Assembly: GCF_002355215.1 (NCBI RefSeq)
Contig: NZ_AP014612.1
Coordinates: 1,054,001-1,118,000, forward strand
Origin: Streptococcus troglodytae
GTDB lineage: Bacteria; Bacillota; Bacilli; Lactobacillales; Streptococcaceae
Length of the DNA stretch: 64,000 nucleotides
Direction: 5' to 3'
Positions 1 to 9,641 of the stretch are shown here, one piece after another (the stretch's first letter is position 1; every line of letters starts with the position of its first letter). The translations under genes and the position numbers were made by a program. The notes beneath the pieces were generated by a model. That model ran no database searches and was not told where the DNA came from. It saw nothing but the letters and a program-made list of their open reading frames with translations.

Positions 1-480
1 ATTGGAATAAATATTCTGGTATGTCTCCTTATATTCAGCCTCTAAATATTTAGCGAGTTTATAAATCGATGGATATTCAAATAAAAGTGTTGGATATAAC
101 ACTATATTATGCTTGTTCTCTAACTTGTTAACTATTTGCATTAATTGAGTTGAATCCATGCCGAGATTATAAAAATTAGCATTTATATCTACCTCATTTG
201 GTAATTTATTTATAGTCAAAGCAATAAACTGACGTAATTCATTTTCAATGTATCCTCTTAATTTGAACACACCTTCTTGTTTTTGTGAACTGTTTATCTG
301 CTTACTTGATTTTTCACCTTGTTCAAACGGTACTTCATCTCTTAATTTCTTAATGTTATCGTTTCGAACACGCTTTGCAGCAAAACGATTATAGAAAGCA
401 AGCTGTTTTCCGTTCTCATCATATATCTCTAAGTTTATATACATAATATCTTTAGAGTGAGCAACAGATATCTCATTCAT
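1..480 (-). CDS. PKS-H fragment: end of DH14 and carrier protein ACP14 (partial, runs off window)
   Basis: This frame is open from position 480 to the window edge and has no stop. It continues the DH upstream once one A is added to the A run near 505. The first 50 residues complete the DH double hotdog. A carrier protein follows, with its phosphopantetheine serine in NLGMDSTQLMQIV and the usual LLFEYPSIYKLAKYL helix near position 80. The end of the protein lies outside the window. There is no KR between DH and ACP. Confidence 0.8.
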   Translation of the reverse strand, partial: MNEISVAHSKDIMYINLEIYDENGKQLAFYNRFAAKRVRNDNIKKLRDEVPFEQGEKSSKQINSSQKQEGVFKLRGYIENELRQFIALTINKLPNEVDINANFYNLGMDSTQLMQIVNKLENKHNIVLYPTLLFEYPSIYKLAKYLEAEYKETYQNIYSN

Positions 481-1208
481 TTTAACATAGACATAAATCT
501 TTTTTTAAATCTGGCACTTGCCTTAAATGAGTCCACAAATATTGGTATAAATGGTTTAGCTTCTTCACTCTGAATCTCAGGATGTTCTGATACTAGTATA
601 GAAGTTACCGATAAACACCCATCCAGATATGCGGGATGCAGATAAAAATTATCTAGGTACTTTTCTGCTAATTTTGATAAGTGCAATTCTCCAAGAAGAT
701 AATCTTTCGACACATACACATTACCTAACAGCTTCATAAATTTGTAATGAAATAATTCTCCTTTTCTTGAAAACGCATACGCATCGTCCATATCATACAC
801 TTTTTCAGCTTGTGCTTTTAAGGAATTTATATTAATTTTATTGCTTAACCCATCCTTGCATAAATGCATTTCTCCTTTTGCATTGTTAAAAATTTTCTCA
901 TCAATGATTTTTCCATCTTTATATTTTTGGCTTTTAATTGTAAATTCCCAATAGTCTTGATGATCACCTCTTTCCAAATTAATAAAAACTTTTTTATCAT
1001 ACTCTTCTGATGTTACTATCGGCTGAAGAAATAGTAGTTTCCTTACTTCTACATTTGCCGGATTAAATCCCTTCATTTTTGCGAAACGTATTATTACATC
1101 TAAAAATGTTACGCCTGGGACTGCACATACTCCGTGCAGTCTATGATCTCTTACTATATAATCTTCATTTGAAACTATTAAAGAAAACTTATATCTATCT
1201 TTAAACAT
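477..1208 (-). CDS. PKS-H fragment: dehydratase DH14
   Basis: This is the N-terminus of the last PKS gene in the window. The ATG follows a GGAGGG ribosome site (1217-1222) by 8 bases, so the start is well supported. The product is a DH domain with DHRLHGVCAVPG near residue 21 (His, Gly and Pro of HxxxGxxxxP all present) and HPAYLDGCLS near residue 190 (catalytic Asp present, usual Gln replaced by Ser). It would dehydrate a beta-hydroxyacyl-ACP, or possibly cyclise it by oxa-Michael addition. The stop at 477 is a frameshift in the A run near 505. The KS of the same module (KS14) is on the preceding gene, so this module is split. Confidence 0.85.
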   Translation of the reverse strand: MFKDRYKFSLIVSNEDYIVRDHRLHGVCAVPGVTFLDVIIRFAKMKGFNPANVEVRKLLFLQPIVTSEEYDKKVFINLERGDHQDYWEFTIKSQKYKDGKIIDEKIFNNAKGEMHLCKDGLSNKININSLKAQAEKVYDMDDAYAFSRKGELFHYKFMKLLGNVYVSKDYLLGELHLSKLAEKYLDNFYLHPAYLDGCLSVTSILVSEHPEIQSEEAKPFIPIFVDSFKASARFKKRFMSMLK

Positions 1209-1216
1209 AGTCTTTT

Positions 1217-1222
1217 CCCTCC
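1217..1222 (-). promoter_or_regulatory. Shine-Dalgarno site of PKS-H
   Basis: The minus strand reads GGAGGG here, 8 bases before the ATG at 1208. It shows that the break between PKS-G (stop at 1228) and PKS-H is a real gene boundary, not another frameshift. Confidence 0.8.
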
Positions 1223-1227
1223 TTTAC

Positions 1228-3099
1228 TTAGTATTCCTCTTTAGACTCATCAACAATCTCTAACATACACCTAAACTTATCTTGTTCCATGTTCTCTGTT
1301 TCTTCAATATCTAACATAGGTCTAAGTCTAAAAAATTCTTGATTCGAAGCTTTTTTTTCTATTACAAAATTATCCTGCCCCTTCTTTTCAAGCCAATATC
1401 TTTTTTTATTAAACTGCTGCGGTAATAACGCTGTTCTAATATTATTTTCTGCATTAATACGTTCTACTTCCTCATCACTAACTATGATATGTGCATTTGT
1501 TCCTCCAAATCCGAGAGAACTAATACCGGCGCGACATACTCCTTTACGAGGTTTCCAATTCATTACCTCTTTGATAGGATAGAATGGAGATTCTTCAAAA
1601 TGCAATCTTGGATTCGGTGTTTCACAATTCAAAGTTGGGACCATTTTTTTATTGTATACACATAAAACAGTCTTTATAAAACTTGCAACACCTGCTGCAC
1701 TCAATAAATGCCCTATATTTGTCTTTACACTTCCAATACCACAATATTGTGTTTCACTAGTATGCTTTTTAAATGCGTTTGTTAATGCTCTTAATTCAAT
1801 TGGATCTCCAATCATAGTTCCAGTTCCATGAGCTTCAATCATACTGATAGAATCTGCACTTACATTAGCCTTTTCCATAGCGTTTAAGATAACAGCCTGT
1901 TGAGCTTTCGGATTTGGTGTTGTCAATCCCATTGTATTACCATCATTATTCACTGTTGCTGCCTCAATAACTGCATAAATATGATCTTTATCTTGAATCG
2001 CTTTATCTAACCGTTTCAACATGACACAACCACAACCTTCGCCTAAAGCAAATCCATTTGCCTTTTCATCAAATGTATGACATTTTCCATCTGGCGATAG
2101 TGCCTGTGATTCACTTAGCAATAAGAATGATTTTTCGTCCAATAATAATTCTACACCACCAGCAATCGCCATCTCTGATTCTTCTGTTATTAAACTTTGG
2201 CAAGCTAAATAAATGCTAACTAATGATGACGAACATGCTGTATCAACGACAAGACTAGGGCCAGTAACATTTAAAAACTGTGATAAATATGCTGCAATAA
2301 AATTCTGAGCACTTCCGGTAACACTCGTTTTTACAATTTTGTTATTCCTTGAGGCATAATTTTCTAGCATTCGTGCTCCCATAAAAATACCTACTTTTTT
2401 ACCTGAAACTTCCTCATTCCTATATCCTGCATCTCTTAGCGTTTGTATACTATTTTCAAGAACAAGTCGACATAATGGATGCAAATACTGTGCTTCGTCA
2501 CTTCTTACTTTAAAATAGTCTGCATCAAAATACTCAAAACCATCTATAAATCCACCCCACTTACTATACGTTTTTCCTTGTTTTCGTTCTGTGCTAAATA
2601 ACCGTTCTATGCTCCACCTATCTTTTGGAACTTCTGTTATGCAATCTAATCCTTGATTTAAGTTATTCCAAAACTCACTAATATTCTTTGCTTTAGGAAA
2701 ATCACATGCCATACCTATAACTGCAATCTTATCACTATTATTCTGAGATACTCTACGGTTCTTTGTACTATTCTCCGCTTTAGACTTTATCACTAATGTT
2801 TTATTTACAAACTCCAGTGATAAAACTTGATCCTTTTCTTCTTTATCATCAATAGTAATTTCTTTTACTATTGATTTATCTTCAAGAACACTTTCTAAAG
2901 ATATACTATTTTCTAAGAATTTTGATAAAGAAACTAGTGTCGAATATTCAATTAATATTGATGGCTCGATTTTTATATCAAATGCATCCTCAATCTCTTT
3001 CATAATCTCAGCTATGATAATAGAATCAACACCAAAATCATTAAACGCAATATTATTTTTCAGTTGATCTATAGGGATTCCCAATTTTGAGGAAAACAC
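1228..3099 (-). CDS. PKS-G fragment: ACP13 and ketosynthase KS14
   Basis: The ACP carries its serine in FGVDSIIIAEI (residue 26). KS14 starts near residue 122 and has the full triad: Cys in DTACSSSLVS, His in HGTGTMIGD and His in NIGHLLSAAG. The usual DPQQR motif is replaced by LHPLCR, and the region after the His motif reads NNDGNTMGLTTPNP, unlike the other KSs here. The protein ends about 60 residues after the KRYW linker, apparently with a first strand of a DH domain, then a true stop. The matching DH starts the next gene. The real N-terminus continues upstream after one added A near 3160. Confidence 0.87.
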   Translation of the reverse strand: MFSSKLGIPIDQLKNNIAFNDFGVDSIIIAEIMKEIEDAFDIKIEPSILIEYSTLVSLSKFLENSISLESVLEDKSIVKEITIDDKEEKDQVLSLEFVNKTLVIKSKAENSTKNRRVSQNNSDKIAVIGMACDFPKAKNISEFWNNLNQGLDCITEVPKDRWSIERLFSTERKQGKTYSKWGGFIDGFEYFDADYFKVRSDEAQYLHPLCRLVLENSIQTLRDAGYRNEEVSGKKVGIFMGARMLENYASRNNKIVKTSVTGSAQNFIAAYLSQFLNVTGPSLVVDTACSSSLVSIYLACQSLITEESEMAIAGGVELLLDEKSFLLLSESQALSPDGKCHTFDEKANGFALGEGCGCVMLKRLDKAIQDKDHIYAVIEAATVNNDGNTMGLTTPNPKAQQAVILNAMEKANVSADSISMIEAHGTGTMIGDPIELRALTNAFKKHTSETQYCGIGSVKTNIGHLLSAAGVASFIKTVLCVYNKKMVPTLNCETPNPRLHFEESPFYPIKEVMNWKPRKGVCRAGISSLGFGGTNAHIIVSDEEVERINAENNIRTALLPQQFNKKRYWLEKKGQDNFVIEKKASNQEFFRLRPMLDIEETENMEQDKFRCMLEIVDESKEEY

Positions 3100-3104
3100 A
3101 TTCT

Positions 3105-4487
3105 TTAACTTAATAAGTATAGCTGTCTCTTGTTTTGATAAACTTTCCGCAGTTCTTTTTTCTTTACAATCTGTGTATTGTCGTTATTCAATCGGTCTGT
3201 ATTCAACTTAACCTTGTTATCTAAAAGATCGGAAGTCTTAAAATCTTCTTTTACTACTAAAGGTATAACATTATCCACAGCTTCGTATTTCAATGAACGT
3301 CTGAATAAAGAGAGTCCCTGTTTATTATCAATTGATATAAATCCAAGATTTTTATATACTGAACTCTTAATCGTTCCCATACCCACACTTTTCCAGCTTG
3401 GCCAACTGATTGTTTTGTAATATGTATATCCATTCTGATTTTGATATCTTGCATACGCATTCAGGAAATCATTTGCAGCTGCATAATCACTATTTCCAAC
3501 AGCAAGGGACGGAATAACTCCTGATATTGAAGAAAACAAAACAAAGAATTGAAGTTGATCTTCTACAAATATATCATGTAAAACCTGTACTCCTAAAATC
3601 TTAGGTTCAAAAACTTTCTTCATATCTGCAACTGACTTATTTATAAATGCTGGGTTCTCAATATTTGAAACACCGGCACAATGAATAACACCATAAATCT
3701 CTCCAAATGTGTTTCTTATTTCTGTAAAATAATTTGCCACCTTTTCCTTGTCTAATAGAGAACCCGAATAAATTCTAATTTCAGCACCTTTTTCTTCAAG
3801 ATCTTGAATCAATCGAATTCTTGTTTTTATAGCATTTGATATCTCATTCGAATTAAGCGCGCTACTCCATTCTTTTTTTGAAGGGATCAACTGTCGTCCC
3901 ATTAAAACTAACTTACGAAAACCTTTTTCCACTAATTTATTTGCGAGTAATGCACCAATACCATGTGTTCCACCAGTAATCACAACAACTTTATCTTTAC
4001 TTACTCTAATTCCAGCAAATCCCTTTGATTTTGCAGAGTCTAACTCTTTCATGTATGTTACATAGCGTTTTCCCTCACGGTAACAGATTTCCGTTGCTAA
4101 CCCGAAATGTCCTACTTCATAATAAACAATATCTGCAATATCCTGAATTCTATCTAATTCAATGTCAATATCAACTGTCTTTGATAGTATCTTTCCATAT
4201 TCTGATCCAAGCATTTTAACAAATCCAGCAATATCAGCACCTAAAAGTGTAGATTGATTGTTTTTGAATTGTTGTAAGCCATTAGTAATATGTACAATGT
4301 ATCCTCTGTTTCCTGATATATGCTTCACAAATCTTTGCAACAATCTAATCTTTCCATATTGAACCCTAATTGATGAAACTTGATTTTTATGTATATCAGA
4401 TAAATCAACAATAGTGGCTATTTCACCAAATTCATTTGTCACAACATTAATAAACTGTTCTCCTTGCTCCTCATCAACGAAATTCAT
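3105..4487 (-). CDS. PKS-G fragment: ketoreductase KR13
   Basis: This is the NADPH-dependent ketoreductase of module 13. A structural half comes first (residues 1-165). The catalytic half follows with the Rossmann motif TGGTHGIG near 170, Lys in EPKILG, Ser in LFSSISGV and Tyr and Asn in SDYAAAND. It lacks the Asp used to predict D-hydroxyls and differs from the other KRs in the window (WPSWKSVGMG near the end). The fragment joins the DH remnant upstream through an A6 run near 4510 and ACP13 downstream through an A6 run near 3160. Confidence 0.88.
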   Translation of the reverse strand: MNFVDEEQGEQFINVVTNEFGEIATIVDLSDIHKNQVSSIRVQYGKIRLLQRFVKHISGNRGYIVHITNGLQQFKNNQSTLLGADIAGFVKMLGSEYGKILSKTVDIDIELDRIQDIADIVYYEVGHFGLATEICYREGKRYVTYMKELDSAKSKGFAGIRVSKDKVVVITGGTHGIGALLANKLVEKGFRKLVLMGRQLIPSKKEWSSALNSNEISNAIKTRIRLIQDLEEKGAEIRIYSGSLLDKEKVANYFTEIRNTFGEIYGVIHCAGVSNIENPAFINKSVADMKKVFEPKILGVQVLHDIFVEDQLQFFVLFSSISGVIPSLAVGNSDYAAANDFLNAYARYQNQNGYTYYKTISWPSWKSVGMGTIKSSVYKNLGFISIDNKQGLSLFRRSLKYEAVDNVIPLVVKEDFKTSDLLDNKVKLNTDRLNNDNTQIVKKKELRKVYQNKRQLYLLS

Positions 4488-6202
4488 TATGTAATAATTA
4501 TTTTTTGCTTAGCAAACTCTTCTCCGTTTTTAACAGTTATTACAGTTTGACTCTTTCTAAATTGAATTGCTAACTTTTCTGCAATACTAATTGAATAATC
4601 ATTTGCAAGAAGTACTACTGTTTTATTTAATTCCTCTTCTATATCTTCAGGTTCCGGTACCTGCTTATAGCCTTTTGTAAATATTCTTTCAACAGGTGTA
4701 TTCTTCTCTGAATATCTAACTTCTACTTGTTCCGTCATTACTCCCTCTAATTTCAGAAGCACGTTTCCATAACCATCTAAGACATAGCTTTCCTCTCCAT
4801 CAATATAAATCCACTTTGCATTTGCTACTGGACGAAACCTACAGATTTCCTTAATTTGAAAAACCATATTAACTTCATGAGATGTTTGATTCATATTTAT
4901 TGCTATAAAGATTGATTGAAATATAGTTTCTAAAACATATGGATTAATTTCAACAATCTGGTTCATATCATCTATCATGGATAAATCCGATATTTCACAT
5001 AGGATCTTTTTATTCTCTACAATCTTTAAAGATTCTATAAATTGCTGAGTTGGCGTATATTCATATCCTACCTTATCTAATACTTCATAGCACTTTTGTT
5101 TTGAATAGTATTGCCTACACACTTTCTGAAGTTTATCAATATCTATTCTCATATTAGCAACACCTAAATCCTTGACAACTTCCAATACACCTTTTGAATA
5201 AATTATTTTATTATTTTCCCCATAATCAGAACTTATCTCATATATAAAATTTTGGTTCTCTCTCTTTAAATTAACAAACAATACCTTTTCATCAGATGAA
5301 AATACGACTGGACTATTAAACTCAACTTTTTTAATTCTCTGCACTTTTTCACCAAATAAAGCATCTTCCGCTGCTTCCCAAGCCATCTCCAATAAAATAC
5401 TCGGCATTAGAACCATCTGTTTATTTAAGAAAAGTGAAGAAATTTTATTTTCCTCTAATCTGAAAATTGTTTCATATTTTTGTTCTGTAAAACTTGAAAT
5501 ATTTTTATCGAGAAATGCACTTAAAGGTCTCACTTCTTTTTCATTTAGGTCTTTTTGCAATACTTTTGTTTTTTCATACCAACACCTTTCCTTTGCAAAT
5601 GGATATAACGGTAATGATACTTTAAACGGGACGTCAGTTTCATATAAAGTACCCCAGTCAATCACAATTCCACTTATATATAATTGCGCCAATTTATCTA
5701 ACTCACGATTTACGATCATAGCATTAATAAAACTTTTTCCGCTCTCACCTTTCAGAAGCTTATTAACATCATGCATCTTATTATTTTCGGCGTTTCCATA
5801 GAATACACCCTCATCACATTTTTCACTATTTACATATAAATCTAACTTCTTATATAAATCGTCAATACTATTCGTAACAATGGCGAGTCGTTCTTCCATA
5901 CTTATTCTACCATTCTGAAGTGTATAAGCGATTTGTCTTAGGCTCGGTTGTTTAATTATTTCTGTTTGATTATCATTTTTAGGAGCATCTTTTAGTCGAA
6001 TCTGTTGATATAAATACTCGGAAATTTTTCGAAGTGATATTGTATCTTCATAGAACTCTGCCGTATATTCTATAGAATAACGATGGCTCAATTTATCCAA
6101 TAATTCTGATAAATTTATTCTATCAATTCCACATTCCTCAAGTGTATCATTTATGTTGATACTGCTTTTATCAATATGTATTATATTGACAATGACTTGC
6201 AA
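4487..6202 (-). CDS. PKS-G fragment: dead carrier domain, KS linker and dead dehydratase DH13
   Basis: Residues 1-65 have a carrier-protein pattern, but the serine site reads ECGIDRINL, with Arg for Ser, so it cannot be phosphopantetheinylated. The post-KS linker follows (IAYTLQNGRISMEERLA and PLYPFAKERCWYE). Residues 225-500 are a DH fold without catalytic residues: the position of DHxxxGxxxxP reads SLFLNKQMVLMP (His, Gly and Pro lost) and the HPxLLD site reads NPYVLE. Module 13 should therefore keep the hydroxyl made by KR13. The fragment ends at an A6 run near 4510. Confidence 0.82.
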   Translation of the reverse strand: MQVIVNIIHIDKSSININDTLEECGIDRINLSELLDKLSHRYSIEYTAEFYEDTISLRKISEYLYQQIRLKDAPKNDNQTEIIKQPSLRQIAYTLQNGRISMEERLAIVTNSIDDLYKKLDLYVNSEKCDEGVFYGNAENNKMHDVNKLLKGESGKSFINAMIVNRELDKLAQLYISGIVIDWGTLYETDVPFKVSLPLYPFAKERCWYEKTKVLQKDLNEKEVRPLSAFLDKNISSFTEQKYETIFRLEENKISSLFLNKQMVLMPSILLEMAWEAAEDALFGEKVQRIKKVEFNSPVVFSSDEKVLFVNLKRENQNFIYEISSDYGENNKIIYSKGVLEVVKDLGVANMRIDIDKLQKVCRQYYSKQKCYEVLDKVGYEYTPTQQFIESLKIVENKKILCEISDLSMIDDMNQIVEINPYVLETIFQSIFIAINMNQTSHEVNMVFQIKEICRFRPVANAKWIYIDGEESYVLDGYGNVLLKLEGVMTEQVEVRYSEKNTPVERIFTKGYKQVPEPEDIEEELNKTVVLLANDYSISIAEKLAIQFRKSQTVITVKNGEEFAKQKIIIT

Positions 6203-6210
6203 TACTTCAT

Positions 6211-8112
6211 CTATAATCTTATCAAGATTAATATTTTTTTCATTTGTACTGTTTCCCGTATCAGTATAAATATCATAGTAGGTATTTTTATAAATTGATG
6301 TATCTCACTGGCATATTCTTTAAGTTTATTCTGATCTTTTGCCGAAATAATGATTAACTCCTTCTCGTTATCTCTCATCACTTCAGATTCGTCTTCCTCA
6401 TATTCCTCTAAAATAATATGAGCATTAGAGCCACCTGCTCCAAATGAACTTACACCAGCTCTTCGTTTATAGATTTTCTTTTCATTATTCTCTACTACAA
6501 CTGGTCTTTCCCAATTTTCTAAGTCATGTTGTACAAAAAATGGTGAATTATTAAAATCAATATTACTATTTAATTCTTCTGAATGAATTGAAGGAACCAG
6601 TTTCTTATATTTCATTTGAAGAATTACTTTTGTAATTGCAGCAATTCCCGCTGCAGATTCTAAATGTCCAATATTAGACTTTACTGAGCCTATTGCACAA
6701 AATTGCTTATCATCAGTATATTTGCGAAAAGCTTTATTTAAACCAGCAATCTCAATTGGATCGCCTAATGCTGTACCTGTTCCATGTGCTTCTATATAAC
6801 TTAATGTACGTGGATTGATTTTACTATGCTTTAAAGCATTCGAAATCACTCTTCCCTGTTGAACTGGATTAGGTACGGTGAATCCGCTTGTCTTTCCACC
6901 ATGATTAATTTCACTCGCTTTTATAATTGCGTAAATGTGATCTTTATTCTTTTTAGCTTTACTCAGCGGCTTCAATAGTACAGCACCAACACCTTCTCCT
7001 GGGATATAGCCATCTCCTCCATTACCAAACGTATGGCATCTGCCTGTACTATCCAAAAACTTAGTTTGCCCTAATAACATGTATTTATTAGGATGAATGC
7101 TTACGTTTACACCTCCTGCTATCGCAGCTTCACATTCACCTTTACGAATACTCTCACATGCCAGATGAATGGAAGTTAATGACGAGGAACACATTGTATC
7201 AATTGCCATACTTGGCCCACAAAAATTAAAAGTATAGGAAACACGATTTGCTATAGATGCATAGGAAGAACCTAATGCAATAGAATTTCCTTTCAGTGTT
7301 TCCTCAATTCCATAAAATTGATACTCTCCATACATGACTCCGACAAACACACCAACATTGCCATTACACAGTTTATCCACTTTATATCCTGAATCTTCAA
7401 TTGTATGCCATGCTGTTTGGAGGAATAAACGCTCTTGCGGATCTAAATGTTGCGCCTCCAAAGGGGTCATATGGAAAAATAGAGCATCGAATTTATCAAC
7501 ATCATCAATAAATCCACCCCATTTACCATTAGATTTACCTTTAACGCCTTTTTCCGGCTGATAATATTTTTTATAATCCCAACGTTCTAAAGGAATCTTC
7601 GATATACAATCCCTTCCAGATTTCAAATTCTCCCAATATTCATCCAAATTAGTAGCCATTGGATATCTTCCGCTTACACCAATAATTGCAATTTCCTCTT
7701 CGGGAATATTGCTATCCATTACATTTGTTACAATTTTAGCACCCTGTATTTTCTGTTTCGGTTGTGTAAAACGATTCGAGAACTTACTGTTCTGAACAAT
7801 ATCTTTCTTACTTTTCATCTGCTGCTTATCATTATCCACTTTATCTAACTGAAAGAGTTTTATCAAAGTGTTCTGATGCTGAGATATAAAATAAGCACTC
7901 AAATCATTGATATTCTGATATTCATAAAATAAAGTTTTTGGCAATTCACCAAATTTTTCTTCTAAACTTCTCGTCATATTTACTGTTGTTACGGAATCAA
8001 GACCATATTCACCGAATGATTTTTCTTCTGTTATCTTTTCTTCCAGAAGCTTTATCTCATCTGATAAAACTTTTTTTAACAGCTTAATTGTCTGATCATG
8101 GATCGTTTCCAA
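6211..8112 (-). CDS. PKS-G fragment: ACP12 and ketosynthase KS13
   Basis: The ACP serine is in EYGLDSVTTV (residue 40). KS13 begins near residue 138 with IAIIGVSGRYP and has Cys in DTMCSSSLTS, HGTGTALGD and NIGHLESAAG, so it should elongate. It closely resembles KS5 and KS9 (FVGVMYG.YQ, GGDGY.PGEGVG). The last 25 residues are out-of-frame; adding one A near 6310 restores the linker into the dead carrier domain. The start at 8112 is not a gene start: one A added near 8150 joins it to KR12. Confidence 0.88.
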   Translation of the reverse strand: METIHDQTIKLLKKVLSDEIKLLEEKITEEKSFGEYGLDSVTTVNMTRSLEEKFGELPKTLFYEYQNINDLSAYFISQHQNTLIKLFQLDKVDNDKQQMKSKKDIVQNSKFSNRFTQPKQKIQGAKIVTNVMDSNIPEEEIAIIGVSGRYPMATNLDEYWENLKSGRDCISKIPLERWDYKKYYQPEKGVKGKSNGKWGGFIDDVDKFDALFFHMTPLEAQHLDPQERLFLQTAWHTIEDSGYKVDKLCNGNVGVFVGVMYGEYQFYGIEETLKGNSIALGSSYASIANRVSYTFNFCGPSMAIDTMCSSSLTSIHLACESIRKGECEAAIAGGVNVSIHPNKYMLLGQTKFLDSTGRCHTFGNGGDGYIPGEGVGAVLLKPLSKAKKNKDHIYAIIKASEINHGGKTSGFTVPNPVQQGRVISNALKHSKINPRTLSYIEAHGTGTALGDPIEIAGLNKAFRKYTDDKQFCAIGSVKSNIGHLESAAGIAAITKVILQMKYKKLVPSIHSEELNSNIDFNNSPFFVQHDLENWERPVVVENNEKKIYKRRAGVSSFGAGGSNAHIILEEYEEDESEVMRDNEKELIIISAKDQNKLKEYASEIHQFIKIPTMIFILIRETVQMKKILILIRL

Positions 8113-8144
8113 ACTTACATTTGAAACACTTTTGTCTGCCCTAG

Positions 8145-9641
8145 TTATTTTTTTTCTTTCTGAAATATATTTTCTCTAATTTTATTGACATCACCATACA
8201 TTACTCCTACTTGAGAATATGGAAATTTAATACTTGTTTCAAATATCTTTAACCCACTGCCATCACTAATTGGCTCAAAACCAATCTTCTTCTTCATCCA
8301 TTCCTTTGTACTCTCATTAGCTTTCATTCCACCTTTGTCCCATAATGGCCAATCAATAGCTATCGTTTTCCCATATCTTTTCCCAGCTGCCACTTTTCTA
8401 TTTCTATTAGCAGCAAATTCATCCAGATAACGGTTTGCGTACGCATAATCACATTGTCCAACATTCCCTATAATAGAAGTTGTTGATGAATTAAGTATCA
8501 TGAAATCTAATGGTTCATTCCTTAGAACTTCATCAAAATTATTTATTCCGAATACTTTAGACTCCAAGGTATGTACAATATCTATCATTTTTTTATTTAC
8601 ATAAAGCATATCCTTTACTAATCCTGCAAAATGAATTACTCCGTCAATATGTCCATACTTAGATTTAACATATGAGACTAAGCCAACAACGCTATCTCTA
8701 TCTGAAATATCTGCGGAATAGTACTCTGCATAACTCTTGGTGGCATTAAGCTTACCAATAAGTTCGCTATCCTTACATATCTTACTTCTACCTACTAAGA
8801 TAATTTTTGATTTTTTATAATGAGTTGCAATATAGTACGCTATTTTCCCTCCTAACTTACCAGCACCTCCAGTAATTACATATACCCCTTGTTTTTTTAA
8901 CATCTTGTTTGGATTATCATCCAAGGGAGTAGGGGGGTATTCATTAAGTTGCTTATAATAATGTATGCTTTCTTTTATCATGACTTCATTTCGATCCGAA
9001 GTAGATTGTTCTAACTCAGTCAATAAATGCTCTTTTAGTTTCTGTTCTGAGTCATCCAACCCAATTACCTTATAGCAAATGGATTGATTTTCCAAATGTA
9101 CTGATTGTAGAAATGCCGCTATACATGAACTGTGTATAGTAGCTTTATCATCAGATAATGGATAACAATAATAGATCATCTTATTCATTGATACTGATAA
9201 CTTTGAAATCCATTGTACTGTATCTAATACAAGTTTCAGATCTTTTATTACTAACGTATTTATGTCTTCGTCCAGAAAAGCTGAACTAATCACTACGTCA
9301 TTAATAGGAATTTTCTTTTCAATAATTTTAGCGAATACTTCTTTATAATTTTCAGCTGTAGCCTGCAATACTTTGCCGTTAGTTCTTTCTTTCAGTATTT
9401 TATACATCTCTTCAGAAGATCCAATATATACTGTAGACTCCGACTTTCTTTCCCGATCAGGTTTCTGGGTAGCATTTATCTTTTTCCATTCGAGGTTGCA
9501 AAAGATTACTTTTGAATCATCAATATTATCTTTACTCTGACTACTTTTATATAACTTAGCTGCGTCTGTTGCTGTTATCTCACCGTTCTTCAGTCTGTTC
9601 ACTATATCTTCTACTTTATTCATAGTCATAGTTCCCTCCAT
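8145..9641 (-). CDS. PKS-G fragment: N-terminal docking helices and ketoreductase KR12
   Basis: This is the true N-terminus of PKS-G. The best start is ATG 9629 (or 9623), because the ATG at 9641 overlaps the GGAGGG ribosome site at 9634-9639. The protein opens with docking helices (IVNRLKNGEITATDAAKLY). A KR structural half follows, then the catalytic half with TGGAGKLG near 265, an Asp in GLVKDMLY (D-hydroxyl type), Ser in LNSSTTSI and Tyr/Asn in CDYAYAN. Its KS and DH partners (KS12, DH12) are on the preceding gene, so the docking helices must bring the two proteins together. Confidence 0.88.
   Translation of the reverse strand: MEGTMTMNKVEDIVNRLKNGEITATDAAKLYKSSQSKDNIDDSKVIFCNLEWKKINATQKPDRERKSESTVYIGSSEEMYKILKERTNGKVLQATAENYKEVFAKIIEKKIPINDVVISSAFLDEDINTLVIKDLKLVLDTVQWISKLSVSMNKMIYYCYPLSDDKATIHSSCIAAFLQSVHLENQSICYKVIGLDDSEQKLKEHLLTELEQSTSDRNEVMIKESIHYYKQLNEYPPTPLDDNPNKMLKKQGVYVITGGAGKLGGKIAYYIATHYKKSKIILVGRSKICKDSELIGKLNATKSYAEYYSADISDRDSVVGLVSYVKSKYGHIDGVIHFAGLVKDMLYVNKKMIDIVHTLESKVFGINNFDEVLRNEPLDFMILNSSTTSIIGNVGQCDYAYANRYLDEFAANRNRKVAAGKRYGKTIAIDWPLWDKGGMKANESTKEWMKKKIGFEPISDGSGLKIFETSIKFPYSQVGVMYGDVNKIRENIFQKEKK

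Larger units (their letters stand above)
1..1208 (-). other. Reconstructed gene PKS-H (3' partial): DH14-ACP14
   Basis: DH14 and ACP14 form one frame after a single repair near 505, and it runs off the window. No KR is present between them. Later modules and the release domain are expected downstream. Confidence 0.8.
1228..9629 (-). other. Reconstructed gene PKS-G: KR12-ACP12, module 13, KS14
   Basis: Order: docking helices-KR12-ACP12; KS13-dead carrier-DH13(dead)-KR13-ACP13; KS14. About 2,800 residues. Module 13 should leave a hydroxyl. KS14 plus the DH-ACP of PKS-H may dehydrate or cyclise that hydroxyl. Confidence 0.85.

Noticed and set aside
8112..8145. A gene boundary between KR12 and ACP12
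   Set aside because: Adding one A to the A8 run near 8150 gives a smooth frame into the ACP, and no ribosome site precedes 8112.
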